Origin: Mytilus trossulus
Taxonomy: Eukaryota; Mollusca; Bivalvia; Mytilida; Mytilidae
DNA length: 64,000 nucleotides
Direction of reading: 5' to 3'
Assembly (NCBI RefSeq): GCF_036588685.1
Contig: NC_086375.1
Coordinates: 39,392,566-39,456,565, forward strand
Positions 41,845 to 53,689 of this stretch are shown here, one piece after another (positions within the stretch are counted from its first letter, which is position 1; each line of letters starts with the position of its first letter). The position numbers were made by a program, and so were the translations under genes. The notes below the pieces were generated by a model. The model did not search any database, had not been told where the DNA came from, and worked only from the letters and a program-made list of their open reading frames with translations.

Positions 41845-44800
41845 GTGAGCATTATTATTACGCGATATTTTTTTTTATTATTACTATGAACCAATAAATC
41901 CATTTAATATTGAAAAGCATCAACACAAATAGGTCATATTCATCGTCAACGTCATTCTAATGCTACTCTATTACCAGTATCACCGTGGTAGTAAATTTCA
42001 GCAGTTGTACATATATGTCCGCAACCGTTAACCTATAAATTCTTCTCATCAGGAACAGATCTACAAAGTGTATAACGTGTTTCTGTTGTTTTAAAGATTG
42101 TCATGAGCCAATATAAAAAGTCACATGTAGTTATTTTAACCAGTTGTACATGTGTGACCGCGACAGTTAACCTCTGATTTCTAAAGATTCTCATCAGGAG
42201 CAGATCGACAAAATCTATTACGTGTTGTATTGCTTTTAAAGATTTTTTATAATAGGCCAATATAAAAACTGTACAGTGTAATAGCATTTGAATGGTTGAG
42301 TTTAGAATATTTCAAACTGGTATATCTAAGAGAGATATGCCATTTGGAAATATGAAAAGCATGTTTAAAGGAAAAAGTTAATTTGATGCTTACCCGAGTT
42401 AAAACTTCAAACATAGTTTATACATTATTATGAAACAGTAAATATCTGAATAAATACAAACAATATGAGCTTAATTCTAGGTGGAAAGTTTGTTTTTTAA
42501 AAATACTCGTTGAAAGAAAAGAATGTACAATACGTTATGTTAATAATGATTATAATCATGAAAATCAACTTGTAGTTTCATGAAAAAGAAATTAATGGTC
42601 AATTGCTTTCATAACGAAATTTTCCTCTTTATAAAGCTATAATCCGAAAAAAATATAATGAAAAAATCACCCGAAGGTTACGTTGATAAGGATAATTTGC
42701 TTGTCATTTAATGTTTGAACGATGTAAAAATGTTCCATGAAATGTGTACTATATATTTTTTATATACAGGAGCGTTTTTGATACCATATTTCATATTTAT
42801 GTTTGCCATGGCAATGCCGCTTATGTTTATGGAGTTTTCAATTGCTCAGTATTCCAGCCTTGGACCAGGGAGATTGTTTTTGTGTTGTCCTTTGTTTAAA
42901 GGTAAACGAATACTTAGGGATTACCTGACCATTATGTAATGTTGATGATTCCTTTTAAATAATGGAAATCAAAAAGTGTTGAAAATTGAGATTTTTTTGT
43001 GAGATCTATAAATGTACTCAGGATATTTGACTAAAAGATGAAATTTGAATTGGATAATAAACAATGCCGGTCAAATCATAAATGAGAGAAAAAAATCAGT
43101 TGTTTTCTTTTATTTAGGCAAGATCTTTTACAAAATAATGCACTGATCGTTAAAGTTAGTTTATCTCTAATTTTTTGTCTAAATGATAAATGTCCTTCTA
43201 TTTGCAGGTATAGGATATGGAATTATTCTAATGTGCGTAATTTCAGCTTCTTATTATTCGACAGTCATATCATGGACATTATTTTATCTTGGAAATTCCT
43301 TTCTGTCGCCTTTGCCTTGGACATCGTGCAACAACACTTGGAATACACAAGACTGTTATATAAGATCATTTTCTGAAGGGGACGCGATGAATAGTACTGT
43401 TACCTTTAGTAACATAACTCAGTTTAATAATGGCAGTGTGCACGTGGAAGCTTATACGAGTTCCGAAGAATTCTGGGAGTACGTATAACTAGTTCAAATC
43501 TTCTTTTAATAACTGTTTCGAAAAGGTGTAAACTGTTTGCATATGCAAAAATAATTTTTAAAGCATAAACGTAGATGAATTAATATTCAATAACTGTTTA
43601 AAAGCAATAATATCTTTTCTTGTATTTAGAAACCGTGTACTGGGACTAACGTCTAGCATAAACAACATTGGAATACTGAGATGGGAGTTAGTATTATGTT
43701 CCCTAGGAACATGGACTGTAGTGATCCTGGCTTTAATAAAAGGCATCAAGTCTTCAGGAAAGGCTAGTAAACCAGTTTTTCATCCATATCGATGTTTTTT
43801 GTTTCTTTTTCATTTTGCTAGCATTAAAATAAAGAATTATTCTAAAAGAAATATGCACTGACACAAACCTACAGAATGATATGGAAATGTTAAGATTGTC
43901 TTCTTCGCAATCAATTAGATGTTGGTTTTGCTAATTTTCAATCATTTATTCTACCCGAAAGTTTTCAGCATGTTTATATTATTTCTAAACATAAAGAAGA
44001 AAGATATTCCCTTTAAGGTAGCCTCATGTATTCAACAGTTCAATGTTAACTGTCGTCAATCTAATCAAAATATAGATCTCTGATTTCTATATTTTAATTA
44101 GATTGGACTGTCGTAGCATCTGTATTTTGTAATAAATCTATAAAGTCAGTTTAGGTGGTATGACTTTTGAACATTGCTGCTTGAAGAAAATATATGCATC
44201 GTTCCCCTTTGTCAGAATAATAAATACATATTAGTATGGCGCCCCTACTTTATTCATAAAACGAAGATGTGGTATGATCGTCGATTAGACAACTCTCTAC
44301 AAGATACCAAATGACACAGAAATCACAACTATAGTTCGCCGTATAGCTTTAACAATAAGCTAAGCACATATCGCATGGTCAGCTAAAAAATACCCCGAAA
44401 TAACAAATGTAAAACAATTTAAACGAGAAAACTAAAGGCAAAACAATTAACGCAGTACGAATATCTAACACAGCACCAAACAACAACCGCTCTGGCTCGA
44501 ATTATTGGCAGTATCATAAAAAAAGAAGATAATACAATAGATTAACAGCGGTCTACAATAGTAACACGAACCTCATCAACATAGGGAGTTATATTACATA
44601 TAGCATCCGTCGTGTTGTTCTTTTACATCTTTTCAATGTCATTAAAAGCCATCACGGATGTTAACCGTAAAATTTGATTAAAAAAAAAGAAAAATATTAA
44701 TGCCATGATACAATGTGATTGTTGACAGTATGAAGTCAAAAGTTCAAATTAGATTTAAACAACACAAAACAGCAAAACAGATATTTTATAACGTCAGATA

Positions 44801-47800
44801 TATAATCCGATTTCACCTTGAGAGATGCACATGCCTGATGAAGGTAATTTGTTAAGCAAAATATTGAGTATTTCTATTCAAAATCTAAATCTAATAGAAG
44901 TTTTTAGTGTATTAATTAGCGTGTTTAAGGTATATTTTCATACTTCTACAAATTAATTATAAATATATATGTTGTTATAAATGTTTGTTATATATGTGTT
45001 AATTATTGTGTTTGTATTCTGAGATATATTGTAGGAATCTTTTAATTTCATTTTTATAGTTCATGTTGTTTGCGTCAACTCTCCCGTATGTTTTTTTGCT
45101 GATACTACTAATCAGAGGGCTTCTTCTTCCTGGTGCTTTAGACGGTATTAAATACTTCTTCATACCAAGATGGCAGGATCTTAAGAAATTCTCTGTAAAT
45201 AACCTTAATATACGATATATAGTCTTATATTCACCACACATTTTTTCTTAATCATAATTAAGTTACCGCCTAAGTGGTAATGTGGTAGCTCGGTTGTCTC
45301 TCTGGTTCGATCCCCAACTGGGATTTTATTACATTGTATATCACATCAACATATTCTTCCTATCCCAACATGACATTTACGTACTGTAATAGTTACCTTT
45401 TGGCGTTAAACCAAAGTGCTAAAGTATTTACCTCCATTTAAATCAGATATCACATATTCTTTTAAGTTGAAAATAACAATTTGTTTAAAAAGTTATTATT
45501 ATATAAATATGATTTGTCCCCAAGCTATGTTAATTATTTAGTAAGTGAGTAAAAACCCTCAGTACCAATCAACTATGCATAGTGTTATGTCCTTTTTACA
45601 ATGATTGCAAAGTCAATTACATCATAATCAAGAATGAGTTTGCTCAATAATGAAACAACTTTCCACTAGAGGCAAAAGAACGAATGATATTAACAACTAT
45701 TAAAGGTTAATATCCTACATTCAACAATAACACGCAGTCATATATCATATCTCTTATTCTTTTCAATTGAGTTTCAGTTGAATTTTCATATATAAAATGT
45801 AACAACTTAAATACAGTTGTTATAAAATATAAATGTTTACATCAGGTTTGGAGCGATGCTGCTGTTCAAGTCTTTTATTCGTCAAGTCTTGGAATAGGTG
45901 AACTGTTGACACTGTCAAGTCATAATCGTTTTAAGAACAATTGTCAAAGGTATATAATTTATATCGGAGATTAGCAATCATTCTACGATCAAATATAAAT
46001 ATGTTTTTGGCTCAAACGTTTTCGTAAGTCAGTGTATTATTATTTTGCCGCCTACTTAGAACAAATGTATTGTATTTAACTTCCGTCCTTTTTACTATTT
46101 GATTAGCTCTTTGTTATCATATAACCAATGTAGAAGGTTCCTCTTACGGTAATTAATTGTAATAATTGCTTTTATTTGGTAAAAAAATAAGAAAGAATAC
46201 ACCATAATGATGCAATAAAAAAAGGAGTTAAATGAAAAACAGGCAACACCATGATTTAAAGAAAAAAAGGATAGGACACACAGCGGTCAACTAATATAAG
46301 TGGGCGGAAATTTATGTTCTCTAAAGAGAAACAGGTCTTTTTACCGATGACATCTGTTGTGCTCATTTCATGCAAAAAAATCGTCAATAAGTCGCAGCCG
46401 ATGATAGTCGTCAACTAGAAACTAACGACTACGATAAATGTGGAACATGTTATTGTTCAAATTAAACGCAGAAATTCAATAATGTTTATAAATGTCATGA
46501 TCACGTCAAGATGTCTTTCAAAGTGTTGACTTCAGCTTTGCTTTTTTAAAACACTTGCATCAACAAGAAAATATACATGACCGAATCACTTGGTAGTAGT
46601 AGGAACACAAAAATGAAAGGCAAATTGAATTTGAACTTAATCAAAATGAGTTTGAGCAAAATTAGCATCGAGGCTAATTATAAAACAAATGGTAAAACAA
46701 CGTAAATTCTTACTTTTCAGAGATGCTATGATTCTTCCATTTGTTGATGCTTTTACGAGCATCTTTGCAGGATGTGTCATATTTTCAACACTGGGTTACA
46801 CAGCTGCAGCAGCGAATCTAGACATTGATATGGTTGTCAAACAAGGTAAAGCATATAAAAAAAATACTTTATGAAGTGTATAAAGTGCTTTTCCTGAAGT
46901 ACTTTCACCATGAATGCTAATACCCCAATATATGAAGTCTAATACAAAACGACTTACAAAACGAATTAAGGGAACTAAAGGGACATAATAAGAATTTACT
47001 GTAACATACGGACCTTATGAAGTCAGGGAACCACTTACAGAGGTTGGTTTGAGAGACATCTTAGTATTAATCCAGCCTACAATCATATAAGGGATATTTC
47101 ATTTTCTGGTGTTTTTGGCTGTCCTGGTATTTTCCTTCCATGATTGCATAAATAAAGATTAAAAACTTGGTTGATCCAAATATCCAATTGTTGTATTGTA
47201 CCTCAAACAACACTCACATACTCTTGAGAAAGCAATACATAGCGTGCCATTTGACAGGCATACTAAAATTCAAAACTTAAATAAAGCATTAAAATCTGCA
47301 AACTAAGTGTCAATAAAACAAGAACTGGTTAAAGCAGCCAAATTATAATATGTATCTCTTATTAAACCACTTTAATTTGATCGAACTCACAAGTGCTACT
47401 ATTGATTATTCTATGGTAATGTTCTACGATGTCAGCTGTATTAATAGTTTTCATGATGTCAGTAGTTACTAATTGGCGATAACAAAATGCATTCAAAAGT
47501 TTTTAAGAATTAATGATCTTCTTCCAAGTATTTCCAAAGACAATGTAACGCTTACTAATAATATTTTTTGAATATGTCGATTTTAATACCTCTTTTCATG
47601 ATGGAATTCAAGGACCGGGAATAGCTTTCGTCGTATACCCAGACGCCCTAGCCACGTTACCATTTCCACAGATATGGTCTGCATTGTTTTTCCTTTTGTT
47701 ATTCATGATAGGAACCAACAGTTTAGTAAGTACTTTGGGTATATTGGATGAACAATAACATAATATGTAAGTAGTATGATATATTTAGTACAGGATACAT

Positions 47801-50800
47801 TTTACTACTAGTAGTAGTATTAGCTTCTTTGTGCACAACAGACATATACTGCGTCATGTGGTTTTGTACATGTCTTTGTACGTTAAATACATTTAACACA
47901 AGTATCTATGATTCCTTCATGTCCAGAATTTAATTACAATAAACGATAACAGTTACGTACTTCTACATCATTGAGTCTTTGGAGGATAGTTATCTCACTT
48001 GCAATCATACCAATTCTATGGTTTGTTTCAAACTCTAGAAAATATGAGCTTCATTAAAAGAGTGGGGAAAGATGGCAAAATGACATTCAGTCACACTAAT
48101 TAGTCGAAAATAAATCATTAACTCCATGACAAAAAATAAAAAAGGACCAACAGATAACAACAGTATACAAAACTCAACAAAGAAACTCTTAAGAATGTGA
48201 AATATAAACCCCACTAAAAACGTCGGGTAATATCATGTGCTCTTGGACGGAAAGCAGTTCCCTTCTACACGAAGCTCTCATCGTGTTACTCATTTAAGTA
48301 CATTGTCAAACTTGGTTACCAGTCTTATTCGGAAGTTCAGATTCGAGGAAATTATATATAATACACACGTTTATACATCAGGGGAACGTAAATTTTGTTG
48401 ATTCTTATGGCAATTGTGAAATTTGATCGATTCAAACTTATTCTTAATTGACAATGGAGCATTTTTTCTGGACAGGTAGTGGTAGTACAGGTAATTGGTG
48501 GTGGTATGTTCGACACGTTCCCGAATTTATCAGCATCCAAGAGGACACTTGTCACAATGTCTATATGTTTATTAGGATTTTTAACTACTTTAATTTACAC
48601 AACTCAGGTGAGATAGTGTTAATCATCCACTTTAACTTAGTTTTTACCAGTTAATGTATTATTTAACGCGGATATTTGAAACGTGTTTACATCTATAAAA
48701 AAAAAAAGGGAATTAGGAAATTTGATCCATAAAGAGAGATATTTCCTGTCTTCTAACTGATATAAACATTCATTTACTCATTTATCAATTTTTCTTATTT
48801 GTTGAAATCCAGGACAAGTCAAGATTGGAATTGCTATAATCGATTACAAAATAAAAAATACAGGTTCAAGTCAAACATCTTTTATGAGACATTATAGACT
48901 GCAAACTGTAAACTTTATTTTGTTCATATACAAATGAAGCCAGTATACTCAAGTTATATTTTATTCTGATAGAATAAGTACTTTAGTAGGTATTTTATGT
49001 ATTTACAAAACATGACCTGACATATTGGTATCTATATTTTTGGGGATGAATGTTATTTTCTATTTAAAGGGTGGTATGTACGTCTTGCAGCTTGTTGACT
49101 GGTATTTATCAAGTATACCTAGAATGTTTATAATGTTGCTTGAGAGCATTGTGATCATCTATATCTATGGTAAAATCTTTAGAGGACTTAATGTGGTACC
49201 GAACACCTTGATTAACATAATTTGACTTGTTTAATTTTTTATTAAAATTAATTTGACTTGTTTAATTTTTTATTAAAATTAATTTGACTTGTTTAATTTT
49301 CTACAAAAATGTACATTTTGAAAATAACACGTTATCTAAAAACAAATCCTTGAATATATCACGAATTTTGATCATTGAGAAGCTTAATTTTTACTCAACA
49401 TAAGAATTTGTTTAAAACGTTCAGCCTTTTGTACAGTTATCTCCCTGAAGTATTACGTGCACAACCAATTAACATAATTTCGATATAAAACTTTGTTGAA
49501 TAATATGAATGCATATACATGGCATGCACGCTATTTATTAGAAATAAAGCTTTATATTTTTTTTTTCAAAAGCATCACTTCAACATCACTTGAATATTTG
49601 ATTTTTACAGGTGTCAGAAGACTTAGTAAAGACATTGAAATGATGTTAGGCAAGCAACCATCAAAGATATGGAAATTCTTTTGGTTATTTGTCACCCCAC
49701 CATTACTGACGGTTCGTATTCACATGTCTGTCATTTACCTGTATTGGTTCGTTTTACCGAGTATCAAACACCGACAATTCATAAAGTTCGTAGTATGGCA
49801 GATCTTACATGACATTTGAATATCATTATTGTTCAGAAGGCTTATGACATCAACACGGGGTACAAAAACATGTTATTTGCCCCGGTGAAGAGTATGAATA
49901 GATCACTATGTGGTTATTGTATCTGCAAAACCCTATATTTTTATTACAAACATGTAATACACTAGTAGAATATGCACCAGCAATGTTGCTCTTTATGTAA
50001 AATCTACATTCAATTGTGATAGCAAAACATATATTATACGAAAGAGAGCTGTATTAATGTATTTCCAAAATCCGGTCATAATAGCGCTGCCCTCTCCCTA
50101 TTTTTACCTCATCAATGCTGTAGGACAACATATCTTATTATTACAAATACAATGTTTGTTATTTTCAGATAATTTGGGTAATAATGGTTTTTCAACTTAA
50201 AACCATTAAGTATGGCGAAATACCATATCCGTCATGGTCTATTGCATTCGGATGGATCTTGGGTATGGTCCCTATATTTATAATTTTGCCGCCCATGATT
50301 TACACTGTGTGGAAACAAAGAGGAAGTTTTATTCAGGTATAATTACTTCTAATTTTATATTGATATATTCTTCTAAAAAAAATTGTTTTTCGTAGGAAAC
50401 TCGCCATTTTGGGACATTTCTGTTTCTGTTATTATTTTAAGAAAAGTTGTGTCTCCTTAAAGCATATATGTGAAATGAATTAACTAGCACCGCAAATGTT
50501 GTTTTATCCTTGTTATACATCATATTATGTCTTTATCCGTGTGTTAATATGCATAACAAAGCTAAGGAATTAAAATTAATTTTCGTTCAGGCATCGCCAT
50601 CAAAACAATTTTACAGATACAAATTAAACTTCAAAAAGGCTTATAAGTTTAAAAAAAACATCTACTGTAGACTCATTAGTAGCTTTCAAAATGAAAGAGT
50701 TCGACGACTAAATCGATAACGGTGAGCATTGAAACAAATAGTTCTTATCAACGTGACTTTACCTGATAGTAGACAAACTTCAAATGACAAAATAGATGAA

Positions 50801-52656
50801 CGCAAGATTGATGTAATCTATGTCAGGTTATGTTATACGCAGTCCCAAGAGGCCACGATCACACTACGATCTGCATAAAAATGTTGACGATCGTAGTGCG
50901 ATCGTGTAGATCGCAGTAAAGTCGTATTACGATCGTGGTGATTTCTTCAAGATCATGATGAGCGTGACCAACTTTGAACATGTGCAAGACAATTGTGGTG
51001 CTTCTTGGCGAAATCAGGTCGTAATAGAAGCGCAGTGAGAGCGAACTATTCGGAGAGATTGTGCTTTGATCTCACATCGACATTTTTATGACCTAACTAC
51101 GACCATTACATTCTCACCGCGATCCAAGTGCGCTTCCACGACGACTATACCACGTTTACACCTAGCTTTTCTAGAACGCCCATGCCGTCCTCATCACTCT
51201 CTTCTTACGAGCCGAATACGTTCATATTACGACCATCATTCTCATTGACATTTTCACATAAAATATTAAATATCTCTTGTTTGTCTGTATGTAATAAGGA
51301 TCCCTTGTTCATTTTTCTAACGGCTCAACAATGCTTGACATATATGTGACATCTCTGCTATCATTCACTAAAATATCGTCATTCGAGCTTGATAAACCAG
51401 CAATACCGTATAGCGGGTTATTTTCGCGGGGTGTTAATTTTCGCTTATTTACACGGATAGAACAAAATCGCCAAATTAAAATCCGCCAATTTAAAAGTGC
51501 ACATGCAAAGGTATTGATAAAAGTTTAGAATCCGCCAAAATAATAACCGCCAAAATATTTCGTATACCTTAATCAATGAAAATCGCGAAAGTTTACATCC
51601 GCGAAAATAACCCGCTATACGGTATGTTGTAATTTAGGTTGGATTGGTCGGTCCTACATCTATGCTGGTTCAGGATTCGTTACTATCAGAGTTTGTTCTG
51701 CCTCTGCCTCTACCCCTACCCCCACGCCCATGTGTTGTCGTAGATTTTGGTGGCATGACTGTATTTTTTCCGAAAAAAATTACGTATTAATCAAAAATCG
51801 CAGAAAAGAAACAATATTGGTACCGAACACGATATTGACGTTATTGCTGAGAACGTAGCAAAATCGCAGAATGAACTTAGTATTATCGTGATAAGAACAT
51901 GCTATAATCGCAGTAGAAGCATGGCTAGATAGTGTTGCAATTGGATAACTCGTGGTATAGTCGTAGTGAGAATGAGATGCGCGTGGTAAGATCCTGATAA
52001 TCGTGGAAAAGGTGTGGTGAAAACGAGGTATAATCGTAGAGGGATCGTTATAGAAGCGTAAAAAGGACGTAGTATCATCGTGAAAACAAAGAAAATTTAC
52101 ATTTCCATACCGCGACCCCACCACGATCTTAATTAATTTTAGATCGCAGTGAGTGTGGTGTGATCGTTGTATAGTGGGACTAGGGCATAAATAAGAATCA
52201 TGTGAACTATTTATGGAAACGTCGGCATCATTGTAAAATTACAATATGTTTTTGCAAATGGTTGACATGTCCTTTCTGATAAAGCTTTGATACCAAAATT
52301 TATATAAACAATAAATCATAAATGACTTATACAATATTTATCCCTATTTCCCAAAGTAATAATCATATTAATTCTCGATAATTAAAACGACTTTTTACCG
52401 AAATTATAAGAAACTTTAAATTCGTCGGACCTAGAAAGTCAACACGAGCTGACTTTACAGGTACATGATATTTTCGAAATCATTTATGTATGCATTTTAG
52501 AATAAATGTACCATTTTGAACGGTTGTCGCCATTTTTGCAACTAACTGATCATATGTTTATTTTTACAGAGATTACGCAAATCAATTCAGCCAAGTTATC
52601 TATGGAAAGCAGTAGTCCCAAATGACTTTGAACTTCAATCAGCACTATCTAAATAG
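41715..52656 (+). CDS. SLC6 sodium/chloride-dependent transporter (13 coding exons)
   Basis: Plasma-membrane symporter that drives uptake of an amino acid or transmitter with sodium and chloride. Exons: 41715-41844, 42770-42901, 43208-43478, 43630-43762, 45060-45194, 45846-45949, 46721-46845, 47613-47725, 48476-48607, 49070-49169, 49611-49711, 50169-50336, 52570-52656. Total 1731 nt, 576 residues plus TAG, near the family norm of about 600. TM1 has [10 protein letters not shown]; a Gly at the position that is Asp in monoamine carriers points to amino-acid-type substrates. EL2 has [10 protein letters not shown], fitting the family disulfide, and several N-glycosylation sequons. TM6-7 and the EL4 PGIAF motif are present. 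The TM8 motif usually LGLDSQ is IGTNSL. All splice sites are GT-AG except a likely GC donor after exon 4. An acceptor at 41688-41689 suggests a 5'-UTR intron. The substrate cannot be told. Confidence 0.93.
42000..42265. repeat. About 130-bp imperfect tandem duplication in SLC6 intron 1
   Basis: GTTGTACATATATGTCCGC...CTCATCAGGAACAGATC and GTTGTACATGTGTGACCGC...CTCATCAGGAGCAGATC repeat in order, followed by related CCAATATAAAAA blocks. The minus strand carries CCTGATGAGAA twice, but no convincing hammerhead fold. Confidence 0.75.
42770..42901 (+). CDS. SLC6 exon 2 (TM2)
   Basis: Bounded by ATACAG|GAG and [29 protein letters not shown] then [14 protein letters not shown], the TM2-IL1 signature (usually E-x-x-x-G-Q-Y). 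Confidence 0.95.
43208..43478 (+). CDS. SLC6 exon 3 (TM3, EL2)
   Basis: Bounded by TTGCAG|GT and [29 protein letters not shown], then [13 protein letters not shown] and sequons NNT, NST, NIT and NGS. The donor choice is fixed by phase: the next exon begins A AAC. Confidence 0.92.
43630..43762 (+). CDS. SLC6 exon 4 (TM4), likely GC donor
   Basis: Acceptor [30 protein letters not shown] to IKGIKSSGK. The frame and the alignment to exon 5 both need the exon to end at AAG|GCTAGT; the GT two bases later would break the frame. Confidence 0.82.
44264..44500 (+). repeat. Dispersed repeat family B
   Basis: GAAGATGTGGTATGATCGTC, CTCTACAAGATACCAAATGA, AATGTAAAACAATTTAAACG, CAAACAACAACCGCTCTGGC. In SLC6 intron 4. 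Confidence 0.8.
45060..45194 (+). CDS. SLC6 exon 5 (TM5)
   Basis: Bounded by TTATAG|TTC and [29 protein letters not shown] then [16 protein letters not shown], matching the TxPY...RGxxLPGAxxGI pattern. Confidence 0.94.
45262..45430 (+). mobile_element. tRNA-derived SINE
   Basis: CGCCTAAGTGGTAATGTGG resembles a pol III A box, and GGTTCGATCCC is a near-perfect B box about 30 bases on, as in a tRNA. The tail contains TTGGCGTTAAACCAAAG, a type of ending I recall from mollusc SINEs. In SLC6 intron 5. Confidence 0.65.
45846..45949 (+). CDS. SLC6 exon 6 (TM6)
   Basis: Bounded by ATCAG|GTTTGG and [30 protein letters not shown] and [10 protein letters not shown] (usual GSYNxFxNN). Confidence 0.95.
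46721..46845 (+). CDS. SLC6 exon 7 (TM7)
   Basis: Bounded by TTTCAG|AGAT and [30 protein letters not shown] then FSTLGYTAA, the TSxFAGxVIFSxLG signature. Confidence 0.96.
47613..47725 (+). CDS. SLC6 exon 8 (EL4, TM8)
   Basis: Bounded by TTCAAG|GACC and [28 protein letters not shown], then FMIGTNSL, where the family has LGLDSQ. 113 nt. Confidence 0.94.
48060..48340 (+). repeat. Diverged dispersed repeat related to families B and G
   Basis: Contains AACCCCACTAAAAACGTCGG and ATCATGTGCTCTTGGACGG, the complement of which lies, less decayed, at 53700-53780. A short related piece lies at about 27020-27120. In SLC6 intron 8. Confidence 0.55.
48476..48607 (+). CDS. SLC6 exon 9 (TM8-TM9)
   Basis: Bounded by GGACAG|GTAG and [30 protein letters not shown] then [15 protein letters not shown]. 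The joined IGTNSL-VVVVQV aligns without gap to LGLDSQ-FVxVE. Confidence 0.92.
49070..49169 (+). CDS. SLC6 exon 10 (TM10)
   Basis: Bounded by TTAAAG|GGTGGT and [30 protein letters not shown], the GGxYxxxLxDxY signature. Confidence 0.94.
49222..49305. repeat. 31-bp tandem repeat, 2.7 copies
   Basis: TTTGACTTGTTTAATTTTTT and the following AT-rich bases repeat exactly twice and then partly, beginning 50 bp after SLC6 exon 10. Confidence 0.95.
49611..49711 (+). CDS. SLC6 exon 11 (TM11 start)
   Basis: Bounded by TTACAG|GTG and [28 protein letters not shown], then [14 protein letters not shown]. Confidence 0.92.
50169..50336 (+). CDS. SLC6 exon 12 (TM11-TM12)
   Basis: Bounded by TTTCAG|ATA and [42 protein letters not shown] and a last helix to WKQRGSFIQ. 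Confidence 0.94.
50591..50719 (+). CDS. Candidate alternative last exon of SLC6
   Basis: Acceptor CGTTCAG|GCA lies 254 bp after exon 12 and continues its phase. It reads [18 protein letters not shown] and on to VRRLNR then TAA at 50717-50719, a strongly basic tail unlike exon 13. It could be an alternative C-terminus or chance. Confidence 0.3.
   Translation, partial: ASPSKQFYRYKLNFKKAYKFKKNIYCRLISSFQNERVRRLNR
50840..52183. mobile_element. Foldback/MITE-like element in SLC6 intron 12
   Basis: Ends AGTCCCA...ACGATCACAC (left, 50841) and GTGTGATCGT...TGGGACT (right, to 52182) are inverted. Many internal inverted pieces, for example CGACTATACCACG near 51145 and CGTGGTATAGTCG near 51950. Dense in CGATCGT/ATCGTGG motifs, unlike the host intron. 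No transposase frame. A different MITE is nested at 51403-51625. Confidence 0.7.
51403..51625. mobile_element. Nested MITE with about 27-bp perfect terminal inverted repeats
   Basis: Left ATACCGTATAGCGGGTTATT and right AATAACCCGCTATACGGTAT match as inverted repeats, extending inward to TTCGCGG/CCGCGAA. The inside repeats the ATCCGCCAAAATAA motif. 223 bp. Confidence 0.9.
52570..52656 (+). CDS. SLC6 exon 13 (C-terminal tail)
   Basis: Acceptor [30 protein letters not shown] to LSK and TAG. SLC6 tails commonly carry PxxWKP-like sequence, so this is the likely main terminal exon. Confidence 0.88.
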   Translation, partial: RLRKSIQPSYLWKAVVPNDFELQSALSK

Positions 52657-52855
52657 ATAAATGGTACATTTATATAAAGTGTCTTTCACTTATTGTTATA
52701 TATTTACAATTAATTATGAATACAGTTTTGCACAATAATTCTGAGAAAAACAATTGTGCATGCATTAGACACGCTATTTTCAGTAAAGATGTTTTGAAAT
52801 ATTCATCAGGATGATCATGCGTGTCCAATTATATAAATTGTATGTGCTTGTTAAG

Positions 52856-52861
52856 AATAAA
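52856..52861 (+). terminator. Candidate polyadenylation signal of SLC6
   Basis: AATAAA 200 nt after the stop codon of exon 13, in AT-rich sequence. Other weaker candidates exist. Confidence 0.4.
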
Positions 52862-53439
52862 TATTTTTGAAAATCGTCACTTATTTTTTAGTTACCGAAG
52901 CCCTGGAGTGCTATGCAAAATTAAATTACACCTTGTTCACATAAGATAGTAACTTTTAAACACGTATAAAGTATATATTTACTTGTAAAAAAGATAATTT
53001 ATTAAAAATATGTATTTCATTCATTAGTAACAGTAAACAGATAACGTAGATCAAGCTTTCCATTAAGAAAAATGAACAATTTAAAATCGGAAAATATTGC
53101 TTTTAAAATAGAATTATCTCCCATTGACAACTCCGGAAAAGTTAATTGTAACTTGTTCTGATGGATTTAGTCAAACACCGCTTATTTACTTTGAAACCCC
53201 AATTTCTAGTAGTTAAACAAAATCAGGAATTTAATTAATATTCACAGTTTATGTGAACAGATGTAACCTTGAAATGTGATGATTTTTTAATGACCGCATG
53301 TATTGAGTATAGATTTGTAAACAGATACAACTAACAAATATGCATATTTCAAAGGGGTTTTCTTCATCTTTATAAAGCCATTGGTTTTAAATATATTTAT
53401 ACAAATACAAATTTCCTTAATCTGCAGTAAATGTGTTCG

Positions 53440-53560
53440 ACATCGACTTTATCCTACTTAGCTCTTACTGTTGTCAGTTAGAGGTTTACTCCTCCTCGGT
53501 ACTGGTAATTGTGTCAAGTAATTCTTTGTTCCAAGATGAAAGGATCTTCTTAAATTTTTG
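53440..53560 (+). pseudogene. SLC6 copy 2, exon 5 remnant
   Basis: Aligns with exon 5 of the intact gene: RGLLLL, then FFVPR. In frame it has TAA (for TAC) and TGA (for the Trp of PRWQDL). A donor-like GTAAAA follows at 53561. Confidence 0.85.
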
Positions 53561-53689
53561 GTAAAACACTTTGACGGATAAACTCATCGACATGATGTTG
53601 TTAAATTATATAGCTAACTGTTAGATTATAAGAAACGTTTATTGTATTTGTAACTGTTTTACGTTTCCCAAATGATATCTGATATGTTC

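Noticed and set aside
47726-48475. Missing SLC6 microexon for LGLDSQF
   Set aside because: At first the TM8 motif seemed absent, but IGTNSL-VVVV aligns residue by residue with LGLDSQ-FVxV, so nothing is missing.
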